A stretch of 52,557 bases of DNA from Armatimonadota bacterium (lineage in GTDB: Bacteria > Sysuimicrobiota > Sysuimicrobiia > Sysuimicrobiales > Humicultoraceae): contig VGFA01000019.1 of assembly GCA_016869025.1 (NCBI GenBank), positions 1-52,557 of the forward strand, given 5' to 3'. A program made the position numbers and the translations under genes. Of the stretch, positions 34,682 through 43,341 are shown piece by piece; position 1 is the stretch's first letter; each line of letters starts with the position of its first letter. Under the pieces are notes generated by a model. That model had not been told where the DNA came from. It saw only the letters and a program-made list of their open reading frames with translations, and made no database searches.

Positions 34682-35307
34682 AGTGGTTTGTGGCGATGAG
34701 CGGCAACATCGGCTCTGGTAAGTCCACCCTGACCACGCTGCTGTGCCAGCGGCTGGGATGGCAGCCCTACTACGAGGTCGTGGACGAGAACCCGTATCTT
34801 CCGGACTTCTACGCCGACATGGCCCGGTGGAGCTTCCACCTCCAAGTGTTCTTCCTTTCGCGCAGGTTCCGGCACCACCAGGAGATCCTGCAGGCAGGGC
34901 ACGCCGTGATCCAGGACCGCACGATCTACGAGGATGTGGAGATCTTCGCACGCAACCTGTACCTGCAGGGACTGATGGACGAGCGCGATTTTCGGGCCTA
35001 CCACGACCTGTTCCAGACAATGGTTGGGTTCCTTCGGCCTCCCGACCTGGTGATCTACCTGCGAGCGCCGGTGGAAGTGCTGCTGGAACGGATCAGGGCC
35101 CGCTCGCGCGACTTCGAGCGGAAGATCCCGGCCGACTACCTGGCCCAACTCAACGAGCGCTACGAGGAGTGGGTCGCGCGCTTCACCCTGTGTCCGGTGT
35201 TGGAGGTGGACGCCGCCGCGCTCGCCCTTGACGACATTGACGGACTGATCGTCCAGATGCAGCAGCGCCTCTCGTCTCTCTTCCCCCTGGGCGATGCGCG
35301 GCCGTGA
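34678..35307 (+). CDS. Deoxynucleoside kinase (second of two)
   Basis: The 209-residue protein has P-loop GNIGSGKST (about residue 9), the substrate motif DENPYLPDFYADM, DRTIYEDVEIF, and the lid RSRDFERKIP. It is a paralogue of the preceding gene. Bacillus likewise has a deoxyguanosine kinase and a deoxyadenosine/deoxycytidine kinase as an adjacent pair. ATG 34678 overlaps the upstream stop (ATGA), and its stop overlaps birA (GTGA). Confidence 0.9.
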   Translation: MKWFVAMSGNIGSGKSTLTTLLCQRLGWQPYYEVVDENPYLPDFYADMARWSFHLQVFFLSRRFRHHQEILQAGHAVIQDRTIYEDVEIFARNLYLQGLMDERDFRAYHDLFQTMVGFLRPPDLVIYLRAPVEVLLERIRARSRDFERKIPADYLAQLNERYEEWVARFTLCPVLEVDAAALALDDIDGLIVQMQQRLSSLFPLGDARP

Positions 35308-36077
35308 CCGTCTCGGCTGAGTCAGTACCGGCCGGCCACCTGGGACGGCCTTTCATTTGGGTAGGCGAACTGGGGTCCACCAACGATCTGGCACGGCTGC
35401 TGGCGGGTGCCGGGTGTCCAGAGGGCGCCGTCGTCGTGGCGGATCGGCAGACACGCGGGCGCGGGCGCCAGGGGCGGGCGTGGGCATCGCCGGCGGGTGG
35501 TCTGTGGTGTTCAATACTACTGTACCCCTCTGTGGATTCGCCACGGGGCCTCCTGAGCATGGCCGTGGCCGTGGCGGTTGCCCAGACGGTCGAGCAGTTC
35601 GTCCCGGGGCCGGCAGGGATACGGTGGCCCAACGACATCGTGATCGCAGGCAGGAAGGTGGCTGGGATCCTGCTCGAGGCCGCAGGCGCGGCTGTGGTGG
35701 CCGGAATTGGGATAAACGTGGGCATCGAATTGCAGGCGATGCCTCCTGAGGTGGCCGCAATCGCCGGGTCGCTCCACCTGATCGCCGGCCACCCTATCGA
35801 GAGGCGTGCCGTGCTCGATGCACTGCTCGCCCGCCTGGCAGACTGCTACTCTGCATGGGCCGCCGGCGGGGACGCCGTGAGCGACGCCTGGGGCTCCCGC
35901 GACCTGCTGCGTGGGAAGCCCATTGCCGTGCTGCAGTCGGGTCAGGGGATCGAGGGCGTCGCGGAAGGGATAGACCGTGAGGGTGCCCTCAGGATCCGCA
36001 CGGCCTCCGGAGCCGTCCGGCCAATGGTGGCCGGCGACGTGATTCAGGTCCTGGGGCCGGAGGATCCGTCAGGGTGA
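35304..36077 (+). CDS. birA: Biotin-[acetyl-CoA-carboxylase] ligase
   Basis: The 257-residue protein attaches biotin to carboxylase carrier domains. The catalytic motif GRGRQGRAW (about residues 51-59), STNDLARLL, RWPNDIVIAGRKVAGILLE and VAGIGINVGIE are present. There is no N-terminal DNA-binding domain, so it is the short form, without a repressor role. GTG 35304 overlaps the second kinase. This closes the tightly packed set hutI-dNK-dNK-birA. Confidence 0.94.
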   Translation: MTVSAESVPAGHLGRPFIWVGELGSTNDLARLLAGAGCPEGAVVVADRQTRGRGRQGRAWASPAGGLWCSILLYPSVDSPRGLLSMAVAVAVAQTVEQFVPGPAGIRWPNDIVIAGRKVAGILLEAAGAAVVAGIGINVGIELQAMPPEVAAIAGSLHLIAGHPIERRAVLDALLARLADCYSAWAAGGDAVSDAWGSRDLLRGKPIAVLQSGQGIEGVAEGIDREGALRIRTASGAVRPMVAGDVIQVLGPEDPSG

Positions 36078-36114
36078 CAGGAAACGCGGTCTCCGCGTCA
36101 AAATACCCCTACTC

Positions 36115-37026
36115 ATGAAGTCCGAACGACACGTGGTCAGCGTCAGTCTCGGTTCCAGCAGCGGGGATCATCGGGTCGAGACCGTGCTCCTGGGCCATCC
36201 GTTCATCATCGAACGGATAGGCACCGGCGGCGACTACCGGCTGTTCTGCCAGAAGATACGCGAACTGGACGGCAAGGTGGACGCCATCGGCATCGGCGGT
36301 ATCAACCTGACGCTCGTGGCGGGTCGCCGCAAGTACTACATCCGCGATGCCGTACGCGCGGTCGAGGGGATGCGCACGCCGGTCGTGGACGGGGGAGGCA
36401 TCAAGAACAGCTGGGAGCGCCACCTGATCCAGCACATCCTTCCCGAGGAGGTAGGGCTGACGCTGCGGGGCAGGCGAGTGCTTCTGGTGGCATCGGTGGA
36501 CAGGTACGGCATGGCAGAGGCGCTTGTGGAGGTTGGAGCGGACGTGGTCTTTGGTGATCTGATGTTTGGATTGGGCGTTCCCATCGGCCTGCGCGGGCTC
36601 GCCACGATCAGGGTGCTGGCAGCGATCTTGCTACCCGTGCTGACCCGAGGGCCGTTCACGTGGCTCTACCCGACGGGCAAGAAGCAGGACCAGGTGACAC
36701 CGAAGTTCGGGCGGGCCTATCGGTGGGCCGAGGTGATCGCCGGAGATTCGCATCTTATCCAGCGGTTCATGCCTGACGACCTGACCGGGAAGACCATCAT
36801 CACCAACACCATCACCGCTGCCGGAGTGGAGGCATTTCGGAGCAGGCGCGCCGCGCTGCTGGTTACCACGACGCCCGAGATGGAAGGACGTTCCTTCGCC
36901 ACCAACGTCCTGGAGGCGATCGTGGTCGCGCTTTCGGGCCTGCGCCCAGAACAGCTCGGCCCTGCAGACTACCTCGATTGGATCCGGCGTGCAGGGCTCA
37001 GGCCCCGCGTCGAGCGGCTGGCCTGA
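36115..37026 (+). CDS. Conserved protein of the 'quinate 5-dehydrogenase' type
   Basis: The 303-residue protein begins VVSVSLGSSSGDHRVE and includes KVDAIGIGGINLTLVAGRRK, PVVDGGGIKNSWERH and TGKTIITNTITAAGVEAF. To my recollection similar proteins in Deinococcus and some Firmicutes carry the automatic label quinate 5-dehydrogenase, but I see no confirmed evidence for that reaction, and the nucleotide-binding site is not clear. It is followed after 18 bp by an acyl-ACP reductase-like gene, and the two probably work together. Confidence 0.6.
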   Translation: MKSERHVVSVSLGSSSGDHRVETVLLGHPFIIERIGTGGDYRLFCQKIRELDGKVDAIGIGGINLTLVAGRRKYYIRDAVRAVEGMRTPVVDGGGIKNSWERHLIQHILPEEVGLTLRGRRVLLVASVDRYGMAEALVEVGADVVFGDLMFGLGVPIGLRGLATIRVLAAILLPVLTRGPFTWLYPTGKKQDQVTPKFGRAYRWAEVIAGDSHLIQRFMPDDLTGKTIITNTITAAGVEAFRSRRAALLVTTTPEMEGRSFATNVLEAIVVALSGLRPEQLGPADYLDWIRRAGLRPRVERLA

Positions 37027-37044
37027 GGCCCCTGGGCGCGGAAC

Positions 37045-38139
37045 ATGGCCCGCGAGACCCGACGCTTCGCCTTCGTGGTTCACCCCCTGGTGGCGAGGGA
37101 CTTCGTTCGGAAGTACCCGATTGCCCGCCTGGTGCCCGATTCGGTGCTAGAGCGGATCGGCGGATGGATGAAGCCGCTGGTCGCATCGCACATCACCGGC
37201 GTTCGCTCGGCCACCGGCGTGGAGGCAGAAGGATGGTTCATCGGCCTTCCGATGACCTCGTCGCTGCTCCTGCGTTCGGATCCCGAGGCCGTCTACCGCA
37301 AACTCGTGGCCTGCGGGCACCTGGCCGAGTCGCTGGGCGCGGGCATCATGGGCCTGGGAGCATATACTAAGGTCATCGGAGACCGCGGGGTGACGGTGGC
37401 CGAGCGGCTGGGCCTGCCGGTGACCACGGGCAACAGCTACACGGCGGCCACCGCGGTGGAGAGCTCGCTGCTGGCCGCGGAGGAGATGGGGAAGGCGCCG
37501 CGGGCGGCGCACGCCGTGGTGGTCGGCGCCACCGGCTCGATTGGAGCGGTGTGCAGCCGTATACTGGCCAGGCACGTGGGTTCCCTGTTGCTGGTGGCCC
37601 GCAACTTCGACCTGCTCAACGGGCTGGCGGAGCGCATTCGTGCCGAATCCGGGACGGACGTTGGGGTTACCTCGGACGTCCATGCCGCGGTGCGGCAGGC
37701 CGATCTGCTCCTGGCGGTGTCCGCTTCGCCCGAGGTCCTGATCGAGCCCGAGGACCTTCGCCCGGGGGCAGTCGTGTGCGACGTGGCACGTCCCAGGAAC
37801 GTCTCGCGGAAGGTCTGCGAGCGGCGTGACGACGTGCTCGTCTTCGACGGAGGGGTGATAAAGATCCCGGGCGAGCCCGATTTCGGCATTGACTTCGGGT
37901 TCCCGCCGGGGCTCGGCGAGGCGTGCATGGCCGAGACGATGGTGCTGGCCCTGGAAGGCAGGCTTGAGGACTACACGCTGGGCCGTGACCTTTCCTGCGA
38001 GCAGGTGGATGAGATCGCGGAGATGGCGCGCAGGCACGGGTTCTCGATAGCGGGGTTCAGGCGGTTTGAGCGGGCGATCTCGCCGGAGGAGATCGCATCC
38101 ATCAGGGATGCGGTGGCAAGACGCGCTGCGCCCGCTTGA
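37045..38139 (+). CDS. Long-chain acyl-ACP reductase-like dehydrogenase
   Basis: The 364-residue protein follows the layout of cyanobacterial acyl-ACP reductase: LVPDSVLERIGG and SHITGVRSATGVEAEG in the N-terminal half, TTGNSYTAATAVE (compare TGNTHTAY), a Rossmann motif VVVGATGSIGAVCSRILA (about residue 158-175), LLLVARNFDLL, VFDGGVIKIPGE, and GEACMAETMVLALEG. The Cys at residue 294 aligns with the catalytic cysteine (C294 in Synechococcus). The family makes fatty aldehydes from acyl-ACP with NADPH. Chain preference and true activity are inferred. No aldehyde-deformylating oxygenase gene is nearby. Confidence 0.65.
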   Translation: MARETRRFAFVVHPLVARDFVRKYPIARLVPDSVLERIGGWMKPLVASHITGVRSATGVEAEGWFIGLPMTSSLLLRSDPEAVYRKLVACGHLAESLGAGIMGLGAYTKVIGDRGVTVAERLGLPVTTGNSYTAATAVESSLLAAEEMGKAPRAAHAVVVGATGSIGAVCSRILARHVGSLLLVARNFDLLNGLAERIRAESGTDVGVTSDVHAAVRQADLLLAVSASPEVLIEPEDLRPGAVVCDVARPRNVSRKVCERRDDVLVFDGGVIKIPGEPDFGIDFGFPPGLGEACMAETMVLALEGRLEDYTLGRDLSCEQVDEIAEMARRHGFSIAGFRRFERAISPEEIASIRDAVARRAAPA

Positions 38140-38164
38140 CCGGATGTCCCCGTGGGGGTATGCT
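38136..38164 (+). promoter_or_regulatory. greA promoter
   Basis: TTGACC (38136-38141) and TATGCT (38159-38164) are separated by 17 nt. The -35 overlaps the stop codon of the upstream gene. Transcription would start near 38171, leaving a leader of about 75 nt that contains a strong hairpin. Confidence 0.65.
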
Positions 38165-38182
38165 TGTATGTAGCAACCTCCG

Positions 38183-38206
38183 ACCGCCGGGCAGCCGCCC
38201 GGCGGT
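38183..38206 (+). promoter_or_regulatory. Strong hairpin in the greA leader
   Basis: ACCGCCGGGC (38183-38192) and GCCCGGCGGT (38197-38206) form a perfect 10-bp stem with loop AGCC. No T-run follows. It could attenuate transcription or slow polymerase. The E. coli greA leader also contains an attenuating hairpin, so a regulatory role is plausible. Confidence 0.5.
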
Positions 38207-38246
38207 TCGTGTCCGTTGTGGCAACAGATCGCTTAGGTGACGCAAG

Positions 38247-38753
38247 ATGAAGAACAACAGAAACGCCCGACCCAACAACGCTGAGAAGGAAACCATCCTC
38301 ACGGCCGCCGGGCTCCGCAGGGTCGAGGAAGAGCTCGAACAGTTGAGGGGATCTCGTCGCAAGGAGATCGCGGAACGCATCAAGATGGCAAAAGAGTTCG
38401 GCGATCTCTCGGAAAACGCGGAGTACGACGACGCCAAGAACGAGCAGGCCTTCGTCGAGGGCCGCATCCTCCAGCTCGAGCACATGGTCCGCAGCGCGCG
38501 TGTGATTGACAGCAGCGCAGCGGCCGGCGACGCGGTGTCGGTGGGTGCCACGGTGCGTCTCAAGGACCTTGCCACGGGGGCCGAGCTGAGGTATACGATC
38601 GTGGGTTCCCCGGAGGCCGACCCCCTGCTTGACCTCATCAGCAACGAATCGCCGGTGGGTGAAGCGCTCATCGGGCGCAAGAAGGGCGAAACCGTGCAGA
38701 TCCGGGTCCCTGCCGGGGAGATCAGGTACAAGATCCTCGAAATCGTCCAGTAG
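38247..38753 (+). CDS. greA: Transcription elongation factor GreA
   Basis: The 168-residue protein rescues backtracked RNA polymerase. It has the coiled-coil N-terminal domain with AGLRRVEEELEQL, IAERIKMAKEFGDLSENAEY (tip residues Asp and Glu of the cleavage loop, about 56-60), and the C-terminal FKBP-like half (SPVGEALIGRKKGETVQIRV). ATG 38247. An N-terminal extension of about 10 residues (MKNNRNARPN) precedes the standard start. Confidence 0.94.
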   Translation: MKNNRNARPNNAEKETILTAAGLRRVEEELEQLRGSRRKEIAERIKMAKEFGDLSENAEYDDAKNEQAFVEGRILQLEHMVRSARVIDSSAAAGDAVSVGATVRLKDLATGAELRYTIVGSPEADPLLDLISNESPVGEALIGRKKGETVQIRVPAGEIRYKILEIVQ

Positions 38754-38952
38754 CCGGGCTGGCGGGAGGCGGTCATACCCCCCTGACGGGGAATACGCCC
38801 TGCCCCGGCGCCGTAGTCTCAGGTGAGGGTCCGGATGTCCTGCGGACGGCTGGGGGGCGGTCGGGCAGGATAGAGACCCGGCCGGACAGAAGACTTGGAG
38901 GACAGCATGCGGGATTCCTCTCACCCTCCAAAGAGAGGGGAGTTCGGTGGCA

Positions 38953-41409
38953 ATGTTTGAACGGTTCACGGAGCGCGCTCGCCGCGTAATCATCCTCGCC
39001 CAGGAAGAGGCCAAGCGCCTCAACCACAGCGCCGTGGGGACCGAGCACATCTTGCTGGGCATTATCCGAGAAGGTGAAGGAGTGGCCAGCAAGGTCCTGG
39101 AGAGTCTGAACATCAGCCCTGAGAGGGTGCGCTCTGAGGTCGAGGGAGCCATCGGGCGTGGGGAGCGCTCGCCACACGAGGAGGTCGCCTTCACGCCGCG
39201 GGCCAAGAAGGTGCTTGAGCTGGCGCTGGACGAGGCCAGGCGCCTCGGACACAACTACATTGGCACCGAGCATCTCCTGCTGGGTCTGATCCGTGAAGGA
39301 GAAGGCGTGGCCGCCCGCGTGCTCGAGGCGATGGGCGCTGATCTGGACCGCGTCCGCGCGCAGGTGGTCTATCTCCTGGGCGAGGAGGGTACAACCTCGT
39401 ACGCCAAGCAGGCGAGCAAGACGCCCACGCTGGACGAGTTCGGCCGCGACCTGACCAAGCTTGCCCGGGATGGCAAGCTCGACCCGGTAATCGGGCGCCA
39501 GCGCGAGATCGAGCGCGTCATTCAGGTGCTCTCCCGCCGTACGAAGAACAATCCCGCGCTCATTGGGGAACCCGGTGTTGGCAAGACCGCCATCACCGAA
39601 GGGCTGGCCCAACGGATCGTGAGCGGCGACGTTCCGGACGTGTTGCGCGGGAAGCGCACCGTGCAACTTGATCTGGCCGCGCTGGTCGCGGGCACCAAGT
39701 ACCGTGGCGAGTTCGAAGAGCGCATGAAGAAGGTCATGGAGGAAATCCGCAAGGCAGCGGGCGAGGTGGTGCTGTTCGTTGACGAGCTGCACACCCTGGT
39801 GGGCGCCGGCGCCGCCGAGGGCGCCATTGACGCCAGCAACATCCTCAAGCCGGCGCTTGCCCGCGGGGAGCTGCAGTGCATAGGTGCCACGACGCTCGAC
39901 GAGTACAGGAAGTACGTCGAGCGTGACGCGGGGTTGGAGCGCCGCTTTCAGCCGATCCTTGTATCCGAGCCAGACGTGGAGCAGACCAAGGAGATCCTCC
40001 GCGGCCTGCGCGAGCGGTATGAGGCGCACCACGGGGTCAGGATCAGCGACGAGGCCCTCGTGGCCGCGGCCACTCTTGCCGAGAAGTACATCTCGGACAG
40101 GTTCCTCCCGGACAAGGCGATTGACCTGATGGACGAGGCCGCGTCCAAGGTCCGCCTGCAGGCCTCGTTTCTGCCCCAGGAAGTGCGCCAGGCGATGGAG
40201 CGCGTGGAGCGGGCCAAGCGCGAGAAGGAAGAGGCCAGCAAGGCGGAGGATTTCGAGCGCGCCGCGCAACTGCGCGACCGCGAGCGGGTGCTGCGACAGA
40301 AGCTGGACGAGATGGAAGGATCAATCAGTCGGGATAAGCGCAGGTCGGATCTCAACGTCGTGAGCGGCGATGATGTGGCCGATGTTGTGAGCTCCTGGAC
40401 CGGCATCCCGGTCACGCGCCTGGTCGAAGAGGAATCGCACAAGCTATTGCGCATGGAGGAGTCGTTGCACGAGCGGATCGTGGGCCAGGAAGACGCGGTG
40501 CGGGCCGTGAGCAAGGCGGTGCGGCGGGCGCGGGCCGGCCTGAAGGACCCCCGCCGGCCCATCGGTTCGTTTATCTTCCTGGGACCCACCGGGGTGGGCA
40601 AGACCGAGCTTGCCCGGGCGCTGGCCGAGTTCCTGTTCGGAGACGAGGGTGCGCTCATCCGCATAGACATGTCGGAATACAGCGAGCGGCACACGGTCAG
40701 CCGGCTGGTCGGTTCGCCACCCGGCTATGTTGGCTACGACGAGGGTGGCCAGCTCACCGAGGCGGTACGCCGCCGGCCCTTCGCGGTGGTGCTCTTCGAC
40801 GAAATCGAGAAGGCCCATCCCGAGATCTTCAACGTGCTGCTCCAGATCCTTGATGACGGTCGCCTGACCGATGCCCAGGGTCGCACCGTGGACTTCAAGA
40901 ACGCGGTCATCATCATGACAAGCAATGTGGGCGCCCCGCAGCTCAACAAGGAGATCGGGATCGGATTTCGGACCTCGGGATACGACGACACGGTGGACCG
41001 CGAGCGCGTCTACCAGCGCATGCGCGATCACGTGATGGAGGAGCTGCGCCGGACGTTCCGGCCCGAGTTCCTCAACCGTCTGGACGAGATGATCGTGTTT
41101 AGGCCCCTGACCAGCGAACAGATACTGGAGATAGTTGGGATCCTAGTGGAGCGGGTACGGCGCGAGCTGCGCAGCCAGAAGATGGACATGGAGCTGACCC
41201 CCGCGGCCCGGGAGGTCCTCGCGCGGGAAGGATTCGACCCGACCTTCGGGGCCAGGCCGCTGCGCCGCGCCATCCAGCGCCTCGTGGAGGATCCCCTCAG
41301 CGATGAACTCCTTCGCGGCCAGTTCACCAGCGGCGACATGCTGGTTGTGGACGCAAGGGAGGGACAGATCGTCTTCGAGCGCAAGCGGGAGCCTGCGCTC
41401 GCCGAGTAG
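38953..41409 (+). CDS. clpC: ATP-dependent Clp protease ATP-binding subunit ClpC
   Basis: The 818-residue AAA+ unfoldase feeds ClpP. It opens [20 protein letters not shown], with two repeated Clp-N motifs (HLLLG-type, near residues 30 and 105). AAA-1 Walker A GEPGVGKT (about 206), a UVR-type middle domain ([14 protein letters not shown]), AAA-2 Walker A GPTGVGKT (about 544) and [14 protein letters not shown] follow. ATG 38953 matches the family start; GTG 38947 would add two residues. ctsR, mcsA and mcsB, which precede clpC in many Firmicutes, are absent. radA follows directly. Confidence 0.95.
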   Translation: MFERFTERARRVIILAQEEAKRLNHSAVGTEHILLGIIREGEGVASKVLESLNISPERVRSEVEGAIGRGERSPHEEVAFTPRAKKVLELALDEARRLGHNYIGTEHLLLGLIREGEGVAARVLEAMGADLDRVRAQVVYLLGEEGTTSYAKQASKTPTLDEFGRDLTKLARDGKLDPVIGRQREIERVIQVLSRRTKNNPALIGEPGVGKTAITEGLAQRIVSGDVPDVLRGKRTVQLDLAALVAGTKYRGEFEERMKKVMEEIRKAAGEVVLFVDELHTLVGAGAAEGAIDASNILKPALARGELQCIGATTLDEYRKYVERDAGLERRFQPILVSEPDVEQTKEILRGLRERYEAHHGVRISDEALVAAATLAEKYISDRFLPDKAIDLMDEAASKVRLQASFLPQEVRQAMERVERAKREKEEASKAEDFERAAQLRDRERVLRQKLDEMEGSISRDKRRSDLNVVSGDDVADVVSSWTGIPVTRLVEEESHKLLRMEESLHERIVGQEDAVRAVSKAVRRARAGLKDPRRPIGSFIFLGPTGVGKTELARALAEFLFGDEGALIRIDMSEYSERHTVSRLVGSPPGYVGYDEGGQLTEAVRRRPFAVVLFDEIEKAHPEIFNVLLQILDDGRLTDAQGRTVDFKNAVIIMTSNVGAPQLNKEIGIGFRTSGYDDTVDRERVYQRMRDHVMEELRRTFRPEFLNRLDEMIVFRPLTSEQILEIVGILVERVRRELRSQKMDMELTPAAREVLAREGFDPTFGARPLRRAIQRLVEDPLSDELLRGQFTSGDMLVVDAREGQIVFERKREPALAE

Positions 41410-41411
41410 CC

Positions 41412-42761
41412 CTGTCGGACCGCACGCGCATCCGGTACGTCTGCCAGAGCTGCGGGCACTCCGCGGCGAAGTGGTTGGGCCGGTGCCCGGCGTGTGGGGA
41501 GTGGAACTCCCTTTCGGAAGAGATAGAGCACTCCCTGGCCGCGCCCGCCAGCCACGCTCCGGCCGCAGAGCCCGTCTCCCTCGCAGAGGTGATCGTGTCG
41601 GCCGAGACTCGCCAGCAGACCGGATCCGAGGAGTTCGACCGGGTTCTGGGTGGTGGCGCGGTAGCCGGCTCCGTCGTGCTCGTCGGCGGGGATCCCGGTA
41701 TAGGAAAGTCAACGCTGTTGCTCCAGACCGCCGAGAGGGCGGCGCGTGCCGGCGGAGCGGTCCTCTATGTCAGTGCCGAGGAGTCGGTGCCCCAGATCAA
41801 GCTCCGCGCGGAGCGCCTGGGAGCCGCTTCTCCGCGCCTCTACCTGCTCGCGGAAGTTGACCTGGAGGCGATCCTTCAAGCAGCCGGACGGCTCCGGCCG
41901 GCGATGCTGATCGTGGATTCCATCCAGACCGTCCACCGCTCCGACGTATCCTCCACGGCCGGAAGCGTTGCGCAGGTTCGAGAGTGTACGGCCGCGCTCG
42001 TCAGGCTGGCCAAAGATCAGGGAGTTGCCACGTTCATCGTGGGCCATGTCACTAAGGAAGGCGCACTCGCCGGGCCGCGGGTCCTGGAGCACCTGGTTGA
42101 CACGGTGCTGGCCTTTGAGGGAGACCGGCACCACGCCTACCGGATCCTCCGCGCCACCAAGAACCGGTTTGGCTCTACCAACGAGATAGGCGTCTTTGAG
42201 ATGGCCGGGGGAGGACTCGTCGAGGTTCCGAATCCATCGGCCGCGTTCCTCTCCGAGCGCCCGGAGGCAGCGCCCGGCTCGGCGGTGGTGTGCGCGATCG
42301 AGGGGACCCGGTCCCTGCTCGTTGAGGTGCAGGCCCTAACAATCCCCACCTCGTTTGGCATGCCCAGGCGAACCGCGGCAGGTGTTGACTACAACCGGCT
42401 CCTGGTACTCCTCGCGGTGCTCGAGCGCCGCGGCGGCCTGCAGCTCTCCGGGCAGGACGTGTACGCGAGCGTTGCCGGAGGCATCTCGGTGGACGAGCCG
42501 GCCGCGGACCTCGGCATCGCGGCGGCGGTGGCCAGCAGCCTGCGCAACCGTCCGGTGGATCCCAGGACCGTGGTCGTGGGCGAGGTGGGTCTTGCGGGAG
42601 AGGTACGCGCAGTGCCGCAGGTGGAAAAGCGGCTCGCAGAAGCCGCCCGGCTAGGGTTCGCCCGGGCCGTCGTGCCGCGGGCAGAGTCCCTCAAGGGGCC
42701 GGCCGGCCTGGAACTAGTACGCGTGGGCGATCTGACCGAGGCGCTTCGGGCGGTGCTCTAG
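41412..42761 (+). CDS. radA: DNA repair protein RadA
   Basis: RadA promotes branch migration in recombination. The 449-residue form includes the zinc finger YVCQSCGHSAAKWLGRCPACG near the N-terminus, Walker A GGDPGIGKST (about 93), the RadA motif KNRFGST (about 250), and a Lon-like C-terminal domain (GGISVDEPAADLGIAAAVAS). No ATG, GTG or TTG precedes the zinc finger in frame after the clpC stop. CTG 41412, 2 bp after that stop, is the likely start by coupling. TTG 41475 would remove two of the four zinc cysteines, so I reject it. The first residue remains unproven. Confidence 0.92.
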   Translation: MSDRTRIRYVCQSCGHSAAKWLGRCPACGEWNSLSEEIEHSLAAPASHAPAAEPVSLAEVIVSAETRQQTGSEEFDRVLGGGAVAGSVVLVGGDPGIGKSTLLLQTAERAARAGGAVLYVSAEESVPQIKLRAERLGAASPRLYLLAEVDLEAILQAAGRLRPAMLIVDSIQTVHRSDVSSTAGSVAQVRECTAALVRLAKDQGVATFIVGHVTKEGALAGPRVLEHLVDTVLAFEGDRHHAYRILRATKNRFGSTNEIGVFEMAGGGLVEVPNPSAAFLSERPEAAPGSAVVCAIEGTRSLLVEVQALTIPTSFGMPRRTAAGVDYNRLLVLLAVLERRGGLQLSGQDVYASVAGGISVDEPAADLGIAAAVASSLRNRPVDPRTVVVGEVGLAGEVRAVPQVEKRLAEAARLGFARAVVPRAESLKGPAGLELVRVGDLTEALRAVL

Positions 42762-42765
42762 GCGC

Positions 42766-43161
42766 TCAGGTCAGGCGGAAGACCCCCAGCGAGACGGCCC
42801 GGCCGTGCTCCTTCCGGAGGATCTCGCCGAAGTCCAGGTCGAGCAGGTTGCAGGTCGCAGCCAGGTAGAACAGCGCCATTCCGATCTCGGTCTCGAGGAC
42901 CTCCCGGCACCGCTCGCACATGGCTCCATCCAGGTGGGTCTGCATGGCATTGCGCAGCTCCGCCATGCTCACATCCGATGGAAAGCACTGCCGGCCGGCC
43001 TGAATCCTGATGCAGCCGCAGTTCGTGACAGACTTGGCAACCGCGCGGTTGACGCGGGCAACCGCTTCGGCGAGCTTGCTCTGGACATCCAGGATGCTGC
43101 GGTGGCGGATCAAGTACTCGGCGACGGCGCTCTGGAAGGTGCCTTCGCTGATCTTTGCCAT
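42766..43161 (-). CDS. Conserved Firmicutes-type protein (DUF1573-like), cysteine-rich
   Basis: The 131-residue protein contains VAEYLIRHRSILDVQSKLAE, TNCGCIRIQAGRQCFPSDV, DGAMCERCREVLETEIGMAL and FYLAATCNLLDLDFGEIL. Similar proteins are widespread in clostridia and, as I recall, annotated DUF1573; the C-terminal half recalls MazG-like helices. CxC and CxxC pairs suggest metal or redox binding. ATG 43161 has GAGG 8 nt upstream. It lies opposite to its neighbours, at the place where disA is found in Bacillus. Confidence 0.65.
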   Translation of the reverse strand: MAKISEGTFQSAVAEYLIRHRSILDVQSKLAEAVARVNRAVAKSVTNCGCIRIQAGRQCFPSDVSMAELRNAMQTHLDGAMCERCREVLETEIGMALFYLAATCNLLDLDFGEILRKEHGRAVSLGVFRLT

Positions 43162-43211
43162 CCGCGCCACCTCGAGGCAGTCAGACCTGCGGTGCAGAAC
43201 ACGCGTCTATG

Positions 43212-43241
43212 ATTATAGTGATCGGCCGTCGCCACTGTCAA
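43212..43241 (-). promoter_or_regulatory. Promoter of the DUF1573-like gene
   Basis: On the minus strand TTGACA (43241-43236) and TATAAT (43217-43212) are both perfect, separated by 18 nt, and point into the gene ending at 42766. Confidence 0.75.
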
Positions 43242-43341
43242 TTTGCGCGCGGCGGCTCGGCTTCTCGTGGCGCAACCGCGTGTGGTATACTCGGGCGCGT
43301 AGGCCGATCGCACCGGCTCCTACGGGCAGTGTGTCCTCATC

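Noticed and set aside
38773-40269. 498-codon minus-strand frame
   Set aside because: It is antisense to clpC and has no recognisable features.
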